Assembly (NCBI RefSeq): GCF_035046505.1
Contig: NC_089823.1
Span: 4,146,767 to 4,210,766 of the forward strand
DNA length: 64,000 nucleotides
Origin: Tiliqua scincoides
Taxonomy: Eukaryota; Chordata; Lepidosauria; Squamata; Scincidae
Direction: 5' to 3'
Made by a program: the position numbers and the translations under genes. The notes beneath the pieces are model-generated. The model searched no databases and had not been told where the DNA came from. It was given only the letters and a program-made list of their open reading frames with translations. Numbering within the stretch: position 1 is the first letter of the stretch; each line of letters begins with the position of its first letter. Below, piece by piece: positions 55,101 through 64,000 of the stretch.

Positions 55101-58100
55101 TTGCAGGACCTTGGAGAGCTCCAAGTGAGCCACTTGCTCGAACAAGGGCTAAAGGTGGTCTGGAATACATCCTAGCCCAGGGGTCGGCAACCTTAAACAT
55201 TCAAAGAGCCATTTGGACCCGTTTTCCGGAGAAAAGAAAACCTCGGGAGCCACAAAACCCTTTTGACATCTAAAATGAAGATAACACTGCATATATAGTT
55301 TTTTTTACCTTTATGATCTGCTGCAAGCTCCCCTTCCTATGCTAACCAGACAATATACTTATTGTCAAGATAGATATATCTTGACTGAGGGTCCAATCCT
55401 ATCTAACTTTCCAGCACTGATGCAGCCCAGACGTAAGGAAACAAATGTTCCCATACCTCGAGGAGGCCTCTGTGACTGACTCCCCACTACAAGATGCAGT
55501 GCATGCCCCATTAGAATGGCTGCACCGACACTGGAAAACTGGATGGGATTGGGCCCTGAGACAGCACTCTGAGGCACACACAGGGTGACCAGATGTCATA
55601 ACAATAAAAGAGGACAAGTCACCCCAAAATGTAAGATATTGAAGAAAAATGTAGGACCACAAAATAAAAGCTAAAAACACTCATCTATATTGATTATATA
55701 TTGATCAATATATAGATTATATATTTATTATATATTGTATTATTGATCTCATGTGCCTAATTTAAAATTACTTATTATTGAATTTAAAACTGTATTAATT
55801 ACAAGAGGGGATGCGTTGCCTGCTCACAGGGAAAAGCAGGACATTTAAGTTCTTTTCCAGGACATGGGGCTAAAAATAGGACATGTCCTGGAAAAAGAGG
55901 ACCTCTGGTCACCCTGGGCACACACTGGGGCGGTGCATGCTAAGACGGCACCCTTGAATTTAGCACTCTTCATTTTCCCCAGGTCAACCCCCATCTTTCT
56001 TGCTCCTGAAAGAACACCCCTTTCTAAGGCTCCCACAGCCCCATCTCTGGCCTCCTGCTCCCCATGGCACCCCAGAAAAGCAAGGTAAAGATGGAGTTAC
56101 ACAGGCAGCCCTTCCACAGCCTCCCTCTTCGCCACCCACCCACCCTTGCAAAGTCAGCACTCCCCCCCCACTGCTCTGCCTCACCTATTGCCCTACAAGA
56201 CAAAAGTGAGGTCATCCCCATTGCCTCACTGTGCCAAGCCCCACCCCACAGCTGTGTGCACAGGAGATGCCTACAAGGGGACTGCAGGCGCCTTCTGCCC
56301 TCTCCTGGGAGCTGCCCCTGCCTCCCCCCACCCAGGCAGCCCTGCCTGGGCTCCCCCTCCTGCCTCTGCGCCCCCCACCGACCCCCCACTGGAAGCCCAC
56401 CCACCTGGCTCCCCCACCCCTTGCCAGCCACACTCAGGGTGGCAGGAAGCCAGGAGGGGAGCCTGGCTGCTGTCAGCCACACTCACCATATACAGGACTT
56501 AGAGGGCGCACAGTGCATTACGGGAGCAGGCAAAGCCCCAGCACACCATCTTCCCAGGCAGGAGCGGCCAAGCCCCCCTTTCCTTCCCCTGCAGCACAAA
56601 ACAATCTCCCGCTCTCCCCAAGGGGAAAGCAGCAGCAGCCCGTCCTGCACAAAACAATCTCCCCCTCCGCCCAAGGGGAAAGCAGCAGCCGCCCGTCCTG
56701 CCCCTTTAAATCCCAGCCTACAGGAGCTCTGCCACAAGGGGGTCTCCAGCTCTTCGTTTTCCTGTAAGATTCAGGTTTCAGTCTGGTGTTGAGGCCTGGT
56801 AGTGATCCTTCTGATCTGACCTGCTCACTCCCTGGGATCAGACTTGGAACTATGGCTCAGGGCAGGCGTCATGACACTGAATTGCAAACTGGCACTTCTC
56901 CAGCTGTAATTTTGACTCCACCATGAACTTATCGGATGGCCTTAGGAAAGCCTCTCAGCCTCAACTCACCAGCTGCTGTGCCTGAATGGTACTTATTTGG
57001 CTTACATTGTGAGAGTTGCGTCAAGTTAACGTATGCAAAATACTTTGCATGCTCAGTGCTATATGAATGCTAACTATTAAGTTTTTGGTGTTTGCTATGG
57101 TACTTTGATGCACTTCTTCTCCCTTTGCTCTTTTTAGTATCTTTGTGAGTGCCAGTTTGATGACAATCTAAAATTTAAGAACATAATTAATGAGGAAGAT
57201 GCTGATGCTATGCGCCTTCAACCACTTGGCAGAGATAAAGATGGCCTGATGTACTGGTACCAGGTGGATCAAGAGCATAATGTTAGGATGTATGTGGAAG
57301 AGCAGGACGATCAGGATGGCTCTTCCTGGAAGTGCATTGTCAGGTACTAAAGATGGTTAACAGTCACTTCAGAAGAAAGCTCCTCTTTCAGATTCCTCTT
57401 CTGTTGTGAATTCCTGTAACTTTCTAAACCAGCCGTTTTCAACCACTGTGTTGTGGCACATTGGGGTGCTGCAAATGGTCTCCAGGTGTGCCACAGGAAT
57501 TTGGGAGAGAGTCATTTATCAATAGGACCATTAGGGGATGTGAGCCCCCATTGACAGCACAGTGTGCTTTGTCAATTGTCAAAAATCTGATGGTGTGCTT
57601 TGACCATTTTAGTGCCTTGCCAGTGTGCTGCGAGATGAAAAAGGTTGAAAATCACTGTTCTAAACCATGCTAGCTTCTGACCTGCACTGTGATAGGGAAT
57701 GCCTGGGGTTGTTTTGCATACACGTTTATTCCCCTGGGGGCTGAAATGAAAATTCTGCCTTAAGAACTTGCTTTGACATAGGTGGGGTTCACAGGTAGGC
57801 AAAAGGGGCCATACTTCCATTAATTTTTCTAGCATAGTTGAAAGCCATCAGAGCAACATTGCACAATGTAACAAGGCTTAATTTCAAAATTCTTTGCACA
57901 TTGTTTTACTCCCATAGTATTAATAAACAGAAAGAAGAATTTGGTATGAATCCCTGTGTACAGAATATCAACTTGATTCCAAAGGTGGTCAGTTGACTAA
58001 ACTTCAGACTCTGAAAGTTTAGTCTGTTGGCCATCTTTGGAATCAAGTAGTTTAATTTCAGTTTACAGCTTCAAACTATTGACTGTAGTTTACCGCTATA

Positions 58101-61100
58101 ACTGATCTAGCAGAACTATGTACTACAAGGTAAAATGTTCATCACGTTGTGGAAGGGTGGCCATAAAGATGGGCTATAGCTGAGTGGGTGGTGAATGAGC
58201 ATTGTTGCTGCTTCTCTTTATATAACAATTCCTCTCCATTCAGTTCTGCCAGGCACAGCAGGCTTTGCCCCTTGACTATACTAAGCAAGCAGGTAGATGA
58301 AAATAGGTACTGGCATAATGACCGCTGATGCCACAAAGACGTTGGCAGCTGCCTTAAACACTGAGAACCTGTATGCTGTTCCAAATGGGAATGGGCATTT
58401 GAGGGCTCCTGTCCAGACAAATACTTGTAGAGTTCCTCATAACCAGTTCCTTGCTGTTGCTGGCAAAGAGATTTATAGTGGCCTAGGTCATTTTAGGTTG
58501 GCATATTATGAGGCTTGGTGTACTTTATATTTTTTACCCAGAAGCCGAAATGAGCTGGCTGAAACCCTTGAACTCCTGAAAGCACAAATTGATCCTGCCC
58601 TCTTGAAAAACCAGCAACAGGAAAGTTCCTCGCGAGAGAGCCCAAGTATAGAAGATGAAGAGTCCAAAAAGGAAGAAGAAACATCAGCTCAAGGTTTTGC
58701 TGCTGTTCTTGCCTTCCAGTGGTCATTGTGCATCACCAATCTCAGTACTGACTTTTCTGGGAAGTGGGTCAGGAAACTTCTTTAAAACCGTTATTTAAAA
58801 TACAAAATAAATATGTAAAAGGCAGTCTGGCAATATTTTCACAGACAGAACCAAGCAATAAAGGGTTAAATTTTAGAAGTTCTGTTACCTTGTAACTTAA
58901 AAGCCTAAATGTAAAAATAAAATAGAAATCTAGTCAAAGCTAGTTACAAAAATGGTTGCTGTGTTTTGCTTTTAGAAAGATTGTGGGTGAGCTATGTGGG
59001 TGAGCTAAATTGGAAGGTGAAGTGAGATTTGGACATTTTAATGTGGAGAGTGAGGAAAGAAAAGTTGTGGGCCACCTGCAACTTTGCTGCTTCCCCATTC
59101 TTTATAGGTTGAATCTGCTCATGCTCAGGGTCTGAAGTTCCAAAAAGAATCTTTCCCCAAACCAAATTGGCAGTAGCTGTAGTGGGTTGTCTCTGGTTTT
59201 TTTGTGTGTGTTTGCCATTCCCTGCTATCTTATTGTGTGTGTGTGTGTAAACTTGAGGTTTTTTCCCTGGGAAAGCACCTTTCTGTGGGGTATTTGTAGA
59301 GTTCAATTGGCTTAATGGTTCTTTCTTAGAGAACTCTTAAGATGGGGACGGGGGTGTCTAGTGATGTGTCATAAACAACTCTTAGCACTAAACCTTAGTA
59401 TAATTCCCAAGATTCTCTTGAGAGAAGTCATGACATTTAGTGGCATAAAACAAATATATATTTATTGTATTCCGATTTGGGATCTAACCACAGTTCTAAA
59501 TCCATCGGTTCAGCTGTGCTCTGGTTGCATCTGGAGAGCCTTCTGAGGGCCGGGGAAGCTGCATGTGGCCTTCCTGACCCTCAGAAGGCCTTCTAAGGCC
59601 TCCGGAAGGCTGAAAATGGCAACTTCCAGTTGGCTGAAATCTAAAAAATTAAAGTCGACAACTAACACTAGAACTCCTTAAATAAAGTAAAATAAAGAAG
59701 AGAATAAAAAAGTCTTTGCCTGGCACTGAAAAGATGGCAACATGGATGCCAGGTGAGCATCTTTGGGAAGAGAGTTTCACATAAATAGGATGCCACAAGC
59801 ATCCTGTTGCCTCTGCCCCCCCCCCGCACCTAGAATAGTGAAAGGCCCCAGAGAAGATATCTGAAGAACATCTCAGTGTATGGGAGAAAGTGTTCTTTGA
59901 AGTTAAAGTTGTGTAGTGTTGGGAAAACAAGGTAAGCTTTTTCTTAAGGATTTCATAACTTTGCTATCTGATTTTTTTTTAACAGAAAGCAAATTAAAGG
60001 TAAAAGAAGAAAAGGAGGAGATAAAAGAGGAACAGCCAAAGGAATCGGAGAACCTTCCACCTTCCACAATTTCAGGAGGAGAAAGCAAGATAAAATTAGA
60101 AAAAGTAGAGGGGAGAGAAATCATAAAGCTGCCTGTTATAGTAAAGCTGGAGAAACCTTTGGAAAACAATGGGGGAGTTCGGAATACCAAAGAAGAAAGT
60201 GACTCTTTTAAAGAAAATGTTAAGCCTGTTAAAGCAGAGGTGAAGGAGAATAAGCTAGAGCCAAAAGACTTGAAAGATGTAAATAGCAACACAGAGAAGA
60301 CTGTTCACGAACCTGAGAGGATCGAGTTCTGTGTAAGTGTTAAAACACCCCAGGAAGTTGTAGAGAGAACTGCAGAAGAAAGCGAGAAACTTAAAAATGA
60401 CCAGCAGGCAAAGATTCCACTGAAAAAACGAGAGATTAAGTTGACTGACGATTATGACAGTCCATTAAAAGGGCCTTTGCGAAAATGTATTACCCCAACA
60501 AAGGATGTCATGAAAGAGGAAGGGAAACAGGAGGAGGAGACATTTAAGAGAGTTCCGACAATTACTGATGGGAAGTTCCTTGTAAATGGAGAGCTTGGTA
60601 GTGAGAGAATAATACCAAATAACAAGCTGGAACATTCCCCCAACACAACAGAAGATCCCACCAGCTTATCTGTGGAGAAAAATGGTGTAAGTGGGGAGAA
60701 AGTGGTAGAGACTGTTAGCACAATAGTAAGAACAAGCGATGTGGAAAGAAGTGTTTTGTATACAGGGAAGGAGGCAGCTGGTGTAATTGCTGAGGTTTCT
60801 CGCCAGAAAGTGCCTTTAAAGGAGGACTCCAGTCCTCCTGGAAAAGAGAGTTTGCTTGATGGTAAGACTTCAGAGGCTATCTTAGAAGCACCTTCAAAAA
60901 TGGATGATGGTCTCAAGAAACCTGAAGAATCTGTTGAAGCGAGAGAGAGCCTACCATCTCCCAAGGCATCTCTTGATAAAACCATTAAGGCACCTTCCCC
61001 AAAGGAGCTGATCACGCCAACAGTTGAAGAGGGTTTTAAAAGTAAAGATCAGCCAGAGGAGAAACCTTACCTGTCAAAGGCAGATGTGACCCCATCACTT

Positions 61101-61694
61101 GCTCCAGCCCTTCCCTCTGATAAACCTGTTACTGAAAAAGAGAACTCTGACTCCACAAGCACACTCCCTGGAAAAAGCAAAGTACCTGAAGCACAGGATT
61201 CTAAACCACAGAAGGACTCTGCAGTTGCCGGGAGAGAAACACCCAAACTAGACAGTGTCCAAAGTTCTGTCGAGGAACCCTCAGAGACTAAAAAAGAGTC
61301 AGTGAAAAGCAAGTGTAAATATAAGCTGATTTCTGAAGAAGAGAGTTCTCTAACAGAAAACAGGGAAATTACCTCTGAGAGGCAGAAAGACGGGATCAAG
61401 CTCACAATCCGAATCTCTAGTAGAAAGAAAACTGACCCTCTTCCTGGTTCTCATCCCTCAAAGACTCAGAATGCAGAGGCTGAGAAGGACGGGGAGGTGG
61501 TCAGTGTCGGCCGCATTTTAAGGAGGTCTCCCCGGATATCTAAACCTACTCCCAAAATCGTGGAAACACGGGATCAGAAGCCTGAGAAGAAACGAAGTGA
61601 GGAGGAGGAAGAGAAACCAGTCACAGTGCAAAAGCAGGACAAGAAAGAAGACTCGAAAAAGCAAGAGAAAGAGACAAATTCTAAGGCCAGCAAG
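43003..61694 (+). CDS. RSF1: Remodeling and spacing factor 1 (N-terminal part)
   Basis: RSF1 is the large, histone-binding partner of the ISWI ATPase SMARCA5 in the nuclear RSF complex, which spaces nucleosomes and acts in silencing, mitosis and DNA repair. Six coding exons join in frame to 816 codons: 43003-43198, 52681-52772, 54194-54286, 57138-57343, 58542-58693, 59986-61694. They give a DDT-like N-terminus (FAVVCSFLERYGALLDLPEL), the WHIM-type region (KLMRKIGKSVTADRWEKYLI and GLMYWYQVDQEHNVRMYVEE) and a long acidic, lysine-rich disordered part. The PHD finger and C-terminal repeats of the ~1440-residue human protein are not in the window. The last donor, AAG|GTAAAA, leads into an intron that runs off the end. 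Confidence 0.94.
43648..43735. repeat. Short hairpin MITE copy
   Basis: 'gcagcaatcctacccacact', 'gggaataagccccattggct' and 'gcatgcataggattgggctc' show the family's two arms, just downstream of the RSF1 promoter. Confidence 0.65.
44105..44222 (+). repeat. L2-type 3' tail fragment
   Basis: 'ttttggtacagggaggcatt', then 'aaagtgctttgtgaactttt' and 'tggtatataaatactg' recur from 260-405. It ends in an ATAATA run. Confidence 0.5.
44598..45000 (+). repeat. CR1 3' end fragment
   Basis: From 'tttcacacaacacaagaact' through 'ctgtggaactccttgccaca' to 'atccagtagggctccttaat' and 'gttcttatg'. CR1 C-terminus and 3' UTR, with small duplications ('gcaggggaggg' twice). Confidence 0.78.
45001..46310. other. RSF1 intron 1, unique-looking DNA
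   Basis: No gene, exon or recognisable repeat is seen in this 1.3 kb. Confidence 0.45.
46325..46717 (+). mobile_element. Old non-autonomous hAT element
   Basis: The left end is CAGCACTTCCCAAAGTGTGA and the right end 'gattgggaacacctg'. The flanks TCTTAGAA and CCTTAGGA (46317-46324, 46718-46725) match at 6 of 8 bases and keep the central TA. The interior carries inverted 'cttccagttttcagaagcc' type arms. Confidence 0.68.
46950..46989 (+). repeat. 3' fragment of a 5S SINE (tail only)
   Basis: It starts GGCTT, the last bases of the 5S body as at 6531, followed by the full 33-nt tail. It is therefore a severely truncated SINE rather than a LINE piece, which would read GCG before the tail. Confidence 0.72.
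47008..47070. repeat. Short hairpin MITE copy
   Basis: 'gactgcacgcctatgcccac', 'gagagtaagttcagttgaac' and 'tcagtggggttcagtttcat' fit the family in decayed form. Confidence 0.45.
47182..47641. mobile_element. hAT-like palindromic element
   Basis: The left end is CAGGGATTCCCAAACTGGTG and the right end 'ggctttgggaaccactg'. The interior has inverted copies of 'ggggagccccatgg' and the 'ctccgggggaggc' region. The flanking octamers do not match clearly. Confidence 0.55.
49225..49500 (+). repeat. Two L2-type 3' tail fragments
   Basis: 'ttgtaagtcgctttgaggct' with 'gcagcatataaatt' (to 49340), and 'gtacaccactttgagcactg' with 'gcagtatataaatatt' (to 49500), are typical LINE/SINE tails. Confidence 0.5.
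49879..50527. mobile_element. hAT-like element interrupted by another hAT
   Basis: The left end is 'cagtggttcccaaacttttg' and the right end 'cacagtttgggaaccactg'. The 223-bp element at 50211-50433 sits inside with its own target duplication. The flanking octamers of the outer element agree only partly. Confidence 0.6.
50211..50433 (-). mobile_element. Nested hAT element
   Basis: It starts 'cagcaattttaatctttttc' and ends 'agttaaaaatggctg', the reverse of the element at 57430-57657. The duplication is AGTTACCT / AGTTATCT (50203-50210, 50434-50441), 7 of 8 matching. Confidence 0.75.
51295..52613 (+). mobile_element. CR1 LINE, 5'-truncated, RT to 3' end
   Basis: The RT region starts with EPVNIIYLDFQKAFDTVPHQ (motif A). 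It then reaches FADD-equivalent text in a broken part near 51600, and continues as a 264-codon frame (51629-52423) with AEWAAKWQMRFNVSKGKVTH, VQFWSPHLKKDIVEMEKVQK and GLWNSLPWDMVMASGLDAFK. The 3' UTR ends 'gatccagtggggctgttctt' and 'atgttctta'. At least one frame shift and stop split the RT. This is the best CR1 copy in the window and the reference for all shorter ones. Confidence 0.88.
52681..52772 (+). CDS. RSF1: RSF1 exon 2
   Basis: It encodes (V)PRELIELHLKLMRKIGKSV to YLIK, phase 0 at the end. The acceptor is TTATAG and the donor GTATGG. It is almost identical to human. Confidence 0.95.
53196..53605 (+). mobile_element. Non-autonomous hAT element with perfect TSD
   Basis: The left end is CAGGAGTGTCCAAAGTTTTT and the right end 'gtttgggcacccctg'. 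The perfect duplication CTCTAGAG is at 53188-53195 and 53606-53613. The 410-bp body matches 24788-25610 without its SINE and 26642-27092 in reverse. Confidence 0.9.
54194..54286 (+). CDS. RSF1: RSF1 exon 3
   Basis: A symmetric exon of 31 codons, MCQEFNSTWAWEMEKKGYLE to LGILK. The acceptor is TTTACAG and the donor GTAACT. Human has ICQEFNSTWAWEMEKKGYLE. Confidence 0.95.
54749..55064 (-). mobile_element. Non-autonomous hAT element with perfect TSD
   Basis: The left end is CAGAGGTCTCCAAACCCCAG and the right end 'gtttggagacacctg'. The duplication CTCTAAAG is at 54741-54748 and 55065-55072. It is the same family as 2492-2811, reversed. Confidence 0.9.
55388..55555. mobile_element. Palindromic MITE, 'CCAATCCTATC' family
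   Basis: It begins 'ggtccaatcctatctaactt' and ends 'aactggatgggattgggccc', with 'ggaggcctc' and 'gatgcagtgcatgcccc' inside. It is the reverse orientation of the 2037 copy. Confidence 0.65.
55581..55916 (+). mobile_element. Non-autonomous DNA element with 8-bp TSD
   Basis: The left end is CAGGGTGACCAGATGTC and the right end 'gacctctggtcaccctg'. A perfect duplication GGCACACA flanks it (55573-55580, 55917-55924). The interior has a TATATTGATCA-type AT-rich palindrome and paired 'ggacatg' motifs. It is hAT-like in duplication length. Confidence 0.85.
56594..56702. repeat. Two-unit tandem duplication (~53 bp)
   Basis: 'gcacaaaacaatctccc', then 'caaggggaaagcagcagc' and 'cccgtcctgc' occur twice in tandem. 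The second unit starts at 56647. It lies in C-rich intron DNA (56000-56760). Confidence 0.8.
57138..57343 (+). CDS. RSF1: RSF1 exon 4
   Basis: It encodes YLCECQFDDNLKFKNIINEE to GSSWKCIV plus AG. It includes the WHIM2-like motif GLMYWYQVDQEHNVRMYVEE. The donor is GTACTA. Confidence 0.95.
57430..57657 (+). mobile_element. Short hAT element with perfect TSD
   Basis: The left end is CAGCCGTTTTCAACCACTGT and the right end 'aggttgaaaatcactg'. The duplication TTCTAAAC is at 57422-57429 and 57658-57665. The reversed relative at 50211-50433 is nested in another element. Confidence 0.88.
58542..58693 (+). CDS. RSF1: RSF1 exon 5
   Basis: It encodes (R)SRNELAETLELLKAQIDPA to SKKEEETSAQ plus G. The donor read as GCTCAAG|GTTTTG is weak, but it is the one that keeps the frame into the next exon. 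Confidence 0.85.
58694..59985 (+). other. RSF1 intron 5
   Basis: No named repeat is evident, apart from a short TG run near 59232 and a C run near 59815. The intron ends TTTTTTTTTAACAG. Confidence 0.55.
59986..61694 (+). CDS. RSF1: RSF1 exon 6, large disordered exon
   Basis: A 1709-bp exon of 569 codons, (E)SKLKVKEEKEEIKEEQPKE to NSKASK. Conserved islands are KLPVIVKLEKP, EESDSFKENVKPVK, NDQQAKIPLKKREIKL, SERQKDGIKLTIRISSRKK and LRRSPRISKPT. The parts between are rich in Glu, Lys, Ser and Pro and differ strongly from human. They are intrinsically disordered, with SP/TP sites. The exon ends before GTAAAA. Confidence 0.94.
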
Positions 61695-64000
61695 GTAAAA
61701 TGTTTAGGAGAGAGTAGCCTTTGATCCTGTCAGTTTTGGTGACTGCGAATGTTGTTGGAGACCTAAAACTGTGGCATGACCCCTCAATTCTTACCTGTTC
61801 TTTCCCAGGCTCCCAAATCGGTAATGGCTGAACAATTCAAGTAGAGAGCATACTGCCAAGCACACCATTCTATGGCAGAGTTCCAATTTTTAAAGAATTG
61901 GGCATATTAGGGGCACAATGAGGCCTGCAAATTAAGCATCTTTATTTAAAAAAAAACTGTGTGTAATAGAAGATAGTGTAGAGAGCAGTGGTGGGCAAAA
62001 GGTTGATTGGGATCTTATTGATATAGGTATCTGGGTGACTAATATGGAGGTTTGACTCTCAGGTATTTTATAATAACAGCAAATGGTTTTCCTCAATTAG
62101 TCTGCTGAAACTAAGAAAACTTGGGAGAAACCCATGAGTGGATTTTTGTCCACAGTATCCTGTGCTCAATTCTGATATAAATACCTGGATTGGTCATGTG
62201 TTCACAGGCACCCTGCTGCCTACCCCTTGTTGTCGAGGGCATCATAACGGAGTGCCAGGAACCCTTACAAATAACATAAGAAATACCAAAAGATCTTAAC
62301 AAAAGACATTGTTGATGCTAATGTTCTTCTTGCATGTAGTCGCCGGCAGGCTGCTACCCATTCCTTTGCAATTCTCTGTCCGCTTGTCAATATAAGCCCT
62401 GGAATAGATTATTGATATGTGACTCAGGACATTCTAAATACTGGCATAATTAATTACAAATATAACAGATATTTGGAGGAAAGGGAGCTTAATGGGAGGC
62501 TTCATAGCCATGCAGGAGTTTGAGCCTTCCCCGCTCAATAGTGAAGACCTCCTCATGTTGTGCTTGATGTGGTTATCTGCACGCTTGTTAACTCTTCCCA
62601 ATTCTGAACTTGCTATTTAGTTAGATATGTTTTTTTTAAAAAAAGATGAAGAGCACTCTACTATTCTGATAGTTATTTATTTGGTTATTTATATGCTATC
62701 ATTCCACCTCCTTATGGGCACTCAAAGCAGCTCAGATTTGGTTAAGGCATAGTTCACCTTTAAAAGAACAGCAGGTGGAGGAGGTGGTGATGGATTTTTC
62801 TTCTTGAAAGCAGTTAGGATTTCTCTGGGAGGGGAATTTCAAAGTTAAGTTTAAACTTGGTACTGCAGTAAATGCTGTTAGCAGACAGAAGAAAGCTAAA
62901 GGATTTGAGCATTACAGTATAGGGTACATTTGTTGGACTTGGCAGTATTTAGTCAATTGGTTAATTTATTTAAAATCAATTGATAGACTAAAAGGGTTTC
63001 CCTGATTAATTGAACAACATCTCTTAAAACATTTTAAATTATTTTAAATGTAAGTACTTATGAAAACTGCATATGGTGAATGCCACTGTAAACATTTCCT
63101 CCTCTCTCTGTGTGTGAGTGCATGAAAGAGGGAACATGAACTTAGAATATCTCCTTAAGGCACTGCCTGCTGTGACCTGTGCATGTGTTATTGAAACATA
63201 ATGAAATACGCTCTGTTTGTGTTTTTCTCATGTGCAGATTTAATTGTCTAAAAGCATATGCAAACAATCAACTAAAATGTATTGAGTTGGATGATAGCCC
63301 AACACATATCCAGTAGGTCCAGCACCAGGGCTTCTGATTCCATTTTCATGAAGCGTGAAATTGCTATGAGGTGCAGAATGGATTTTACAGTGTGGAGCAG
63401 GTTGCTCATGAATTCACTCTGGGTATTTCTGACTGTGGCCAACCTTGTGTGTGTTGGTAAATATTATTCACATGATTCTGGGGAACAGCTATGGTTCAGT
63501 GGAAACTACCTGGGACTATACCACAAGGAGGATACACGTGGCATTAAAGCAGGACTATGAATATACAAAGAAGTCCGCAAATTGGCATTTGTCTGCCCTG
63601 ACATCTACTGGAAGCTGTAAAAGATTCACTAACTGATCTTTCATTCCACCAATCCAATTAGTGAGAGAGAGTTTTCTGGGCATTCTATGAGATTTTGCCT
63701 TGGGGTGAAGTGATGGGCTTGCATTCTTGTACTGTGTTTGGAATAGTTGAAAGCAACGTGTTTGATTCCTGGAAACTGTAAAGGAACCTTTCGTGGTCAT
63801 ACATTTAGGATTTTGCTGCAGCTATGAATCTGGAATGTTTATTTTTGGAAAGGAATTGAAATTTGCAGGATTAAAATGAGAGCTAGCAGGGAATCGAATA
63901 AGATGTTTGGAAACTGCATCCCAATTTAAAAAGTCAAAAATGATAACTATTCTAGGCTACTATGTAGTTGCAAATCTAAATTTCATCACCAAGGAGGAAG
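61695..64000 (+). other. RSF1 intron 6, 5' part
   Basis: The next human exon would start KPKGKVRWTGSR. No such reading is present up to the window end. I see no clear repeat or gene in these 2.3 kb. Confidence 0.55.

Noticed and set aside
56064-56792. A 242-codon open frame and several overlapping ones
   Set aside because: C-rich intron sequence with a tandem duplication. All frames stay open because of composition. There is no conserved motif and it lies inside an RSF1 intron.
58297-58785. A single open frame around RSF1 exon 5 read as one long exon
   Set aside because: The part before 58542 and after 58693 does not resemble RSF1. Splice sites at these points restore the known peptide and the correct phases.

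Overview
The window is vertebrate nuclear DNA holding three protein-coding genes: the 3' two thirds of INTS4 (+ strand), all coding exons of AAMDC (- strand) and the 5' half of RSF1 (+ strand). The exon peptides closely match what I recall of the human proteins, and the order and orientation (INTS4 and AAMDC tail to tail, AAMDC and RSF1 head to head) is that of human chromosome 11q. The repeat mix suggests a squamate reptile: CR1 3' ends, L2 fragments, an RTE-like LINE, a 5S-rRNA-derived SINE, and many short hAT and Tigger-type DNA elements. That assignment is an inference from repeats, not a proven identification.

Layout. 1-19.8 kb: fourteen INTS4 exons (1499-18451), then a 3' UTR with an AATAAA at 19790. 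One intron (5615-5990) has U12-type signals, and another (3265-4162) starts with GC instead of GT. 19.8-22.7 kb: intergenic, with an old L2 fragment. 22.7-32.7 kb: AAMDC, three coding exons giving exactly 122 codons. 32.7-42.5 kb: the 5' non-coding side of AAMDC, occupied by a nested MITE/L2 insertion and a 3.9 kb LINE with one uninterrupted 1087-codon ORF. 42.5-43.3 kb: a CpG-rich promoter region, presumably shared by AAMDC and RSF1. 43.0-61.7 kb: RSF1 coding exons 1-6 (816 codons), followed by intron to the window end.

The genes all act in the nucleus or in general cell physiology. INTS4 is a scaffold of the Integrator cleavage module, RSF1 is the large subunit of an ISWI remodeller, and AAMDC is a small Mth938-domain protein. 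Nothing suggests a shared pathway; the conserved link is the AAMDC/RSF1 promoter.

The most interesting signal is in the repeats. The intact LINE ends in a 33-nt tail that is present without mismatch at three other places, one of them directly behind a 5S rRNA-derived SINE body. This is a LINE and the SINE it probably mobilises, both in one window. The tail contains the LINE's own stop codon. A second signal is a set of at least nine short hAT elements whose 8-bp target duplications nearly all carry a central TA. I saw no LTR retroelement, endogenous virus, CRISPR array or toxin gene.
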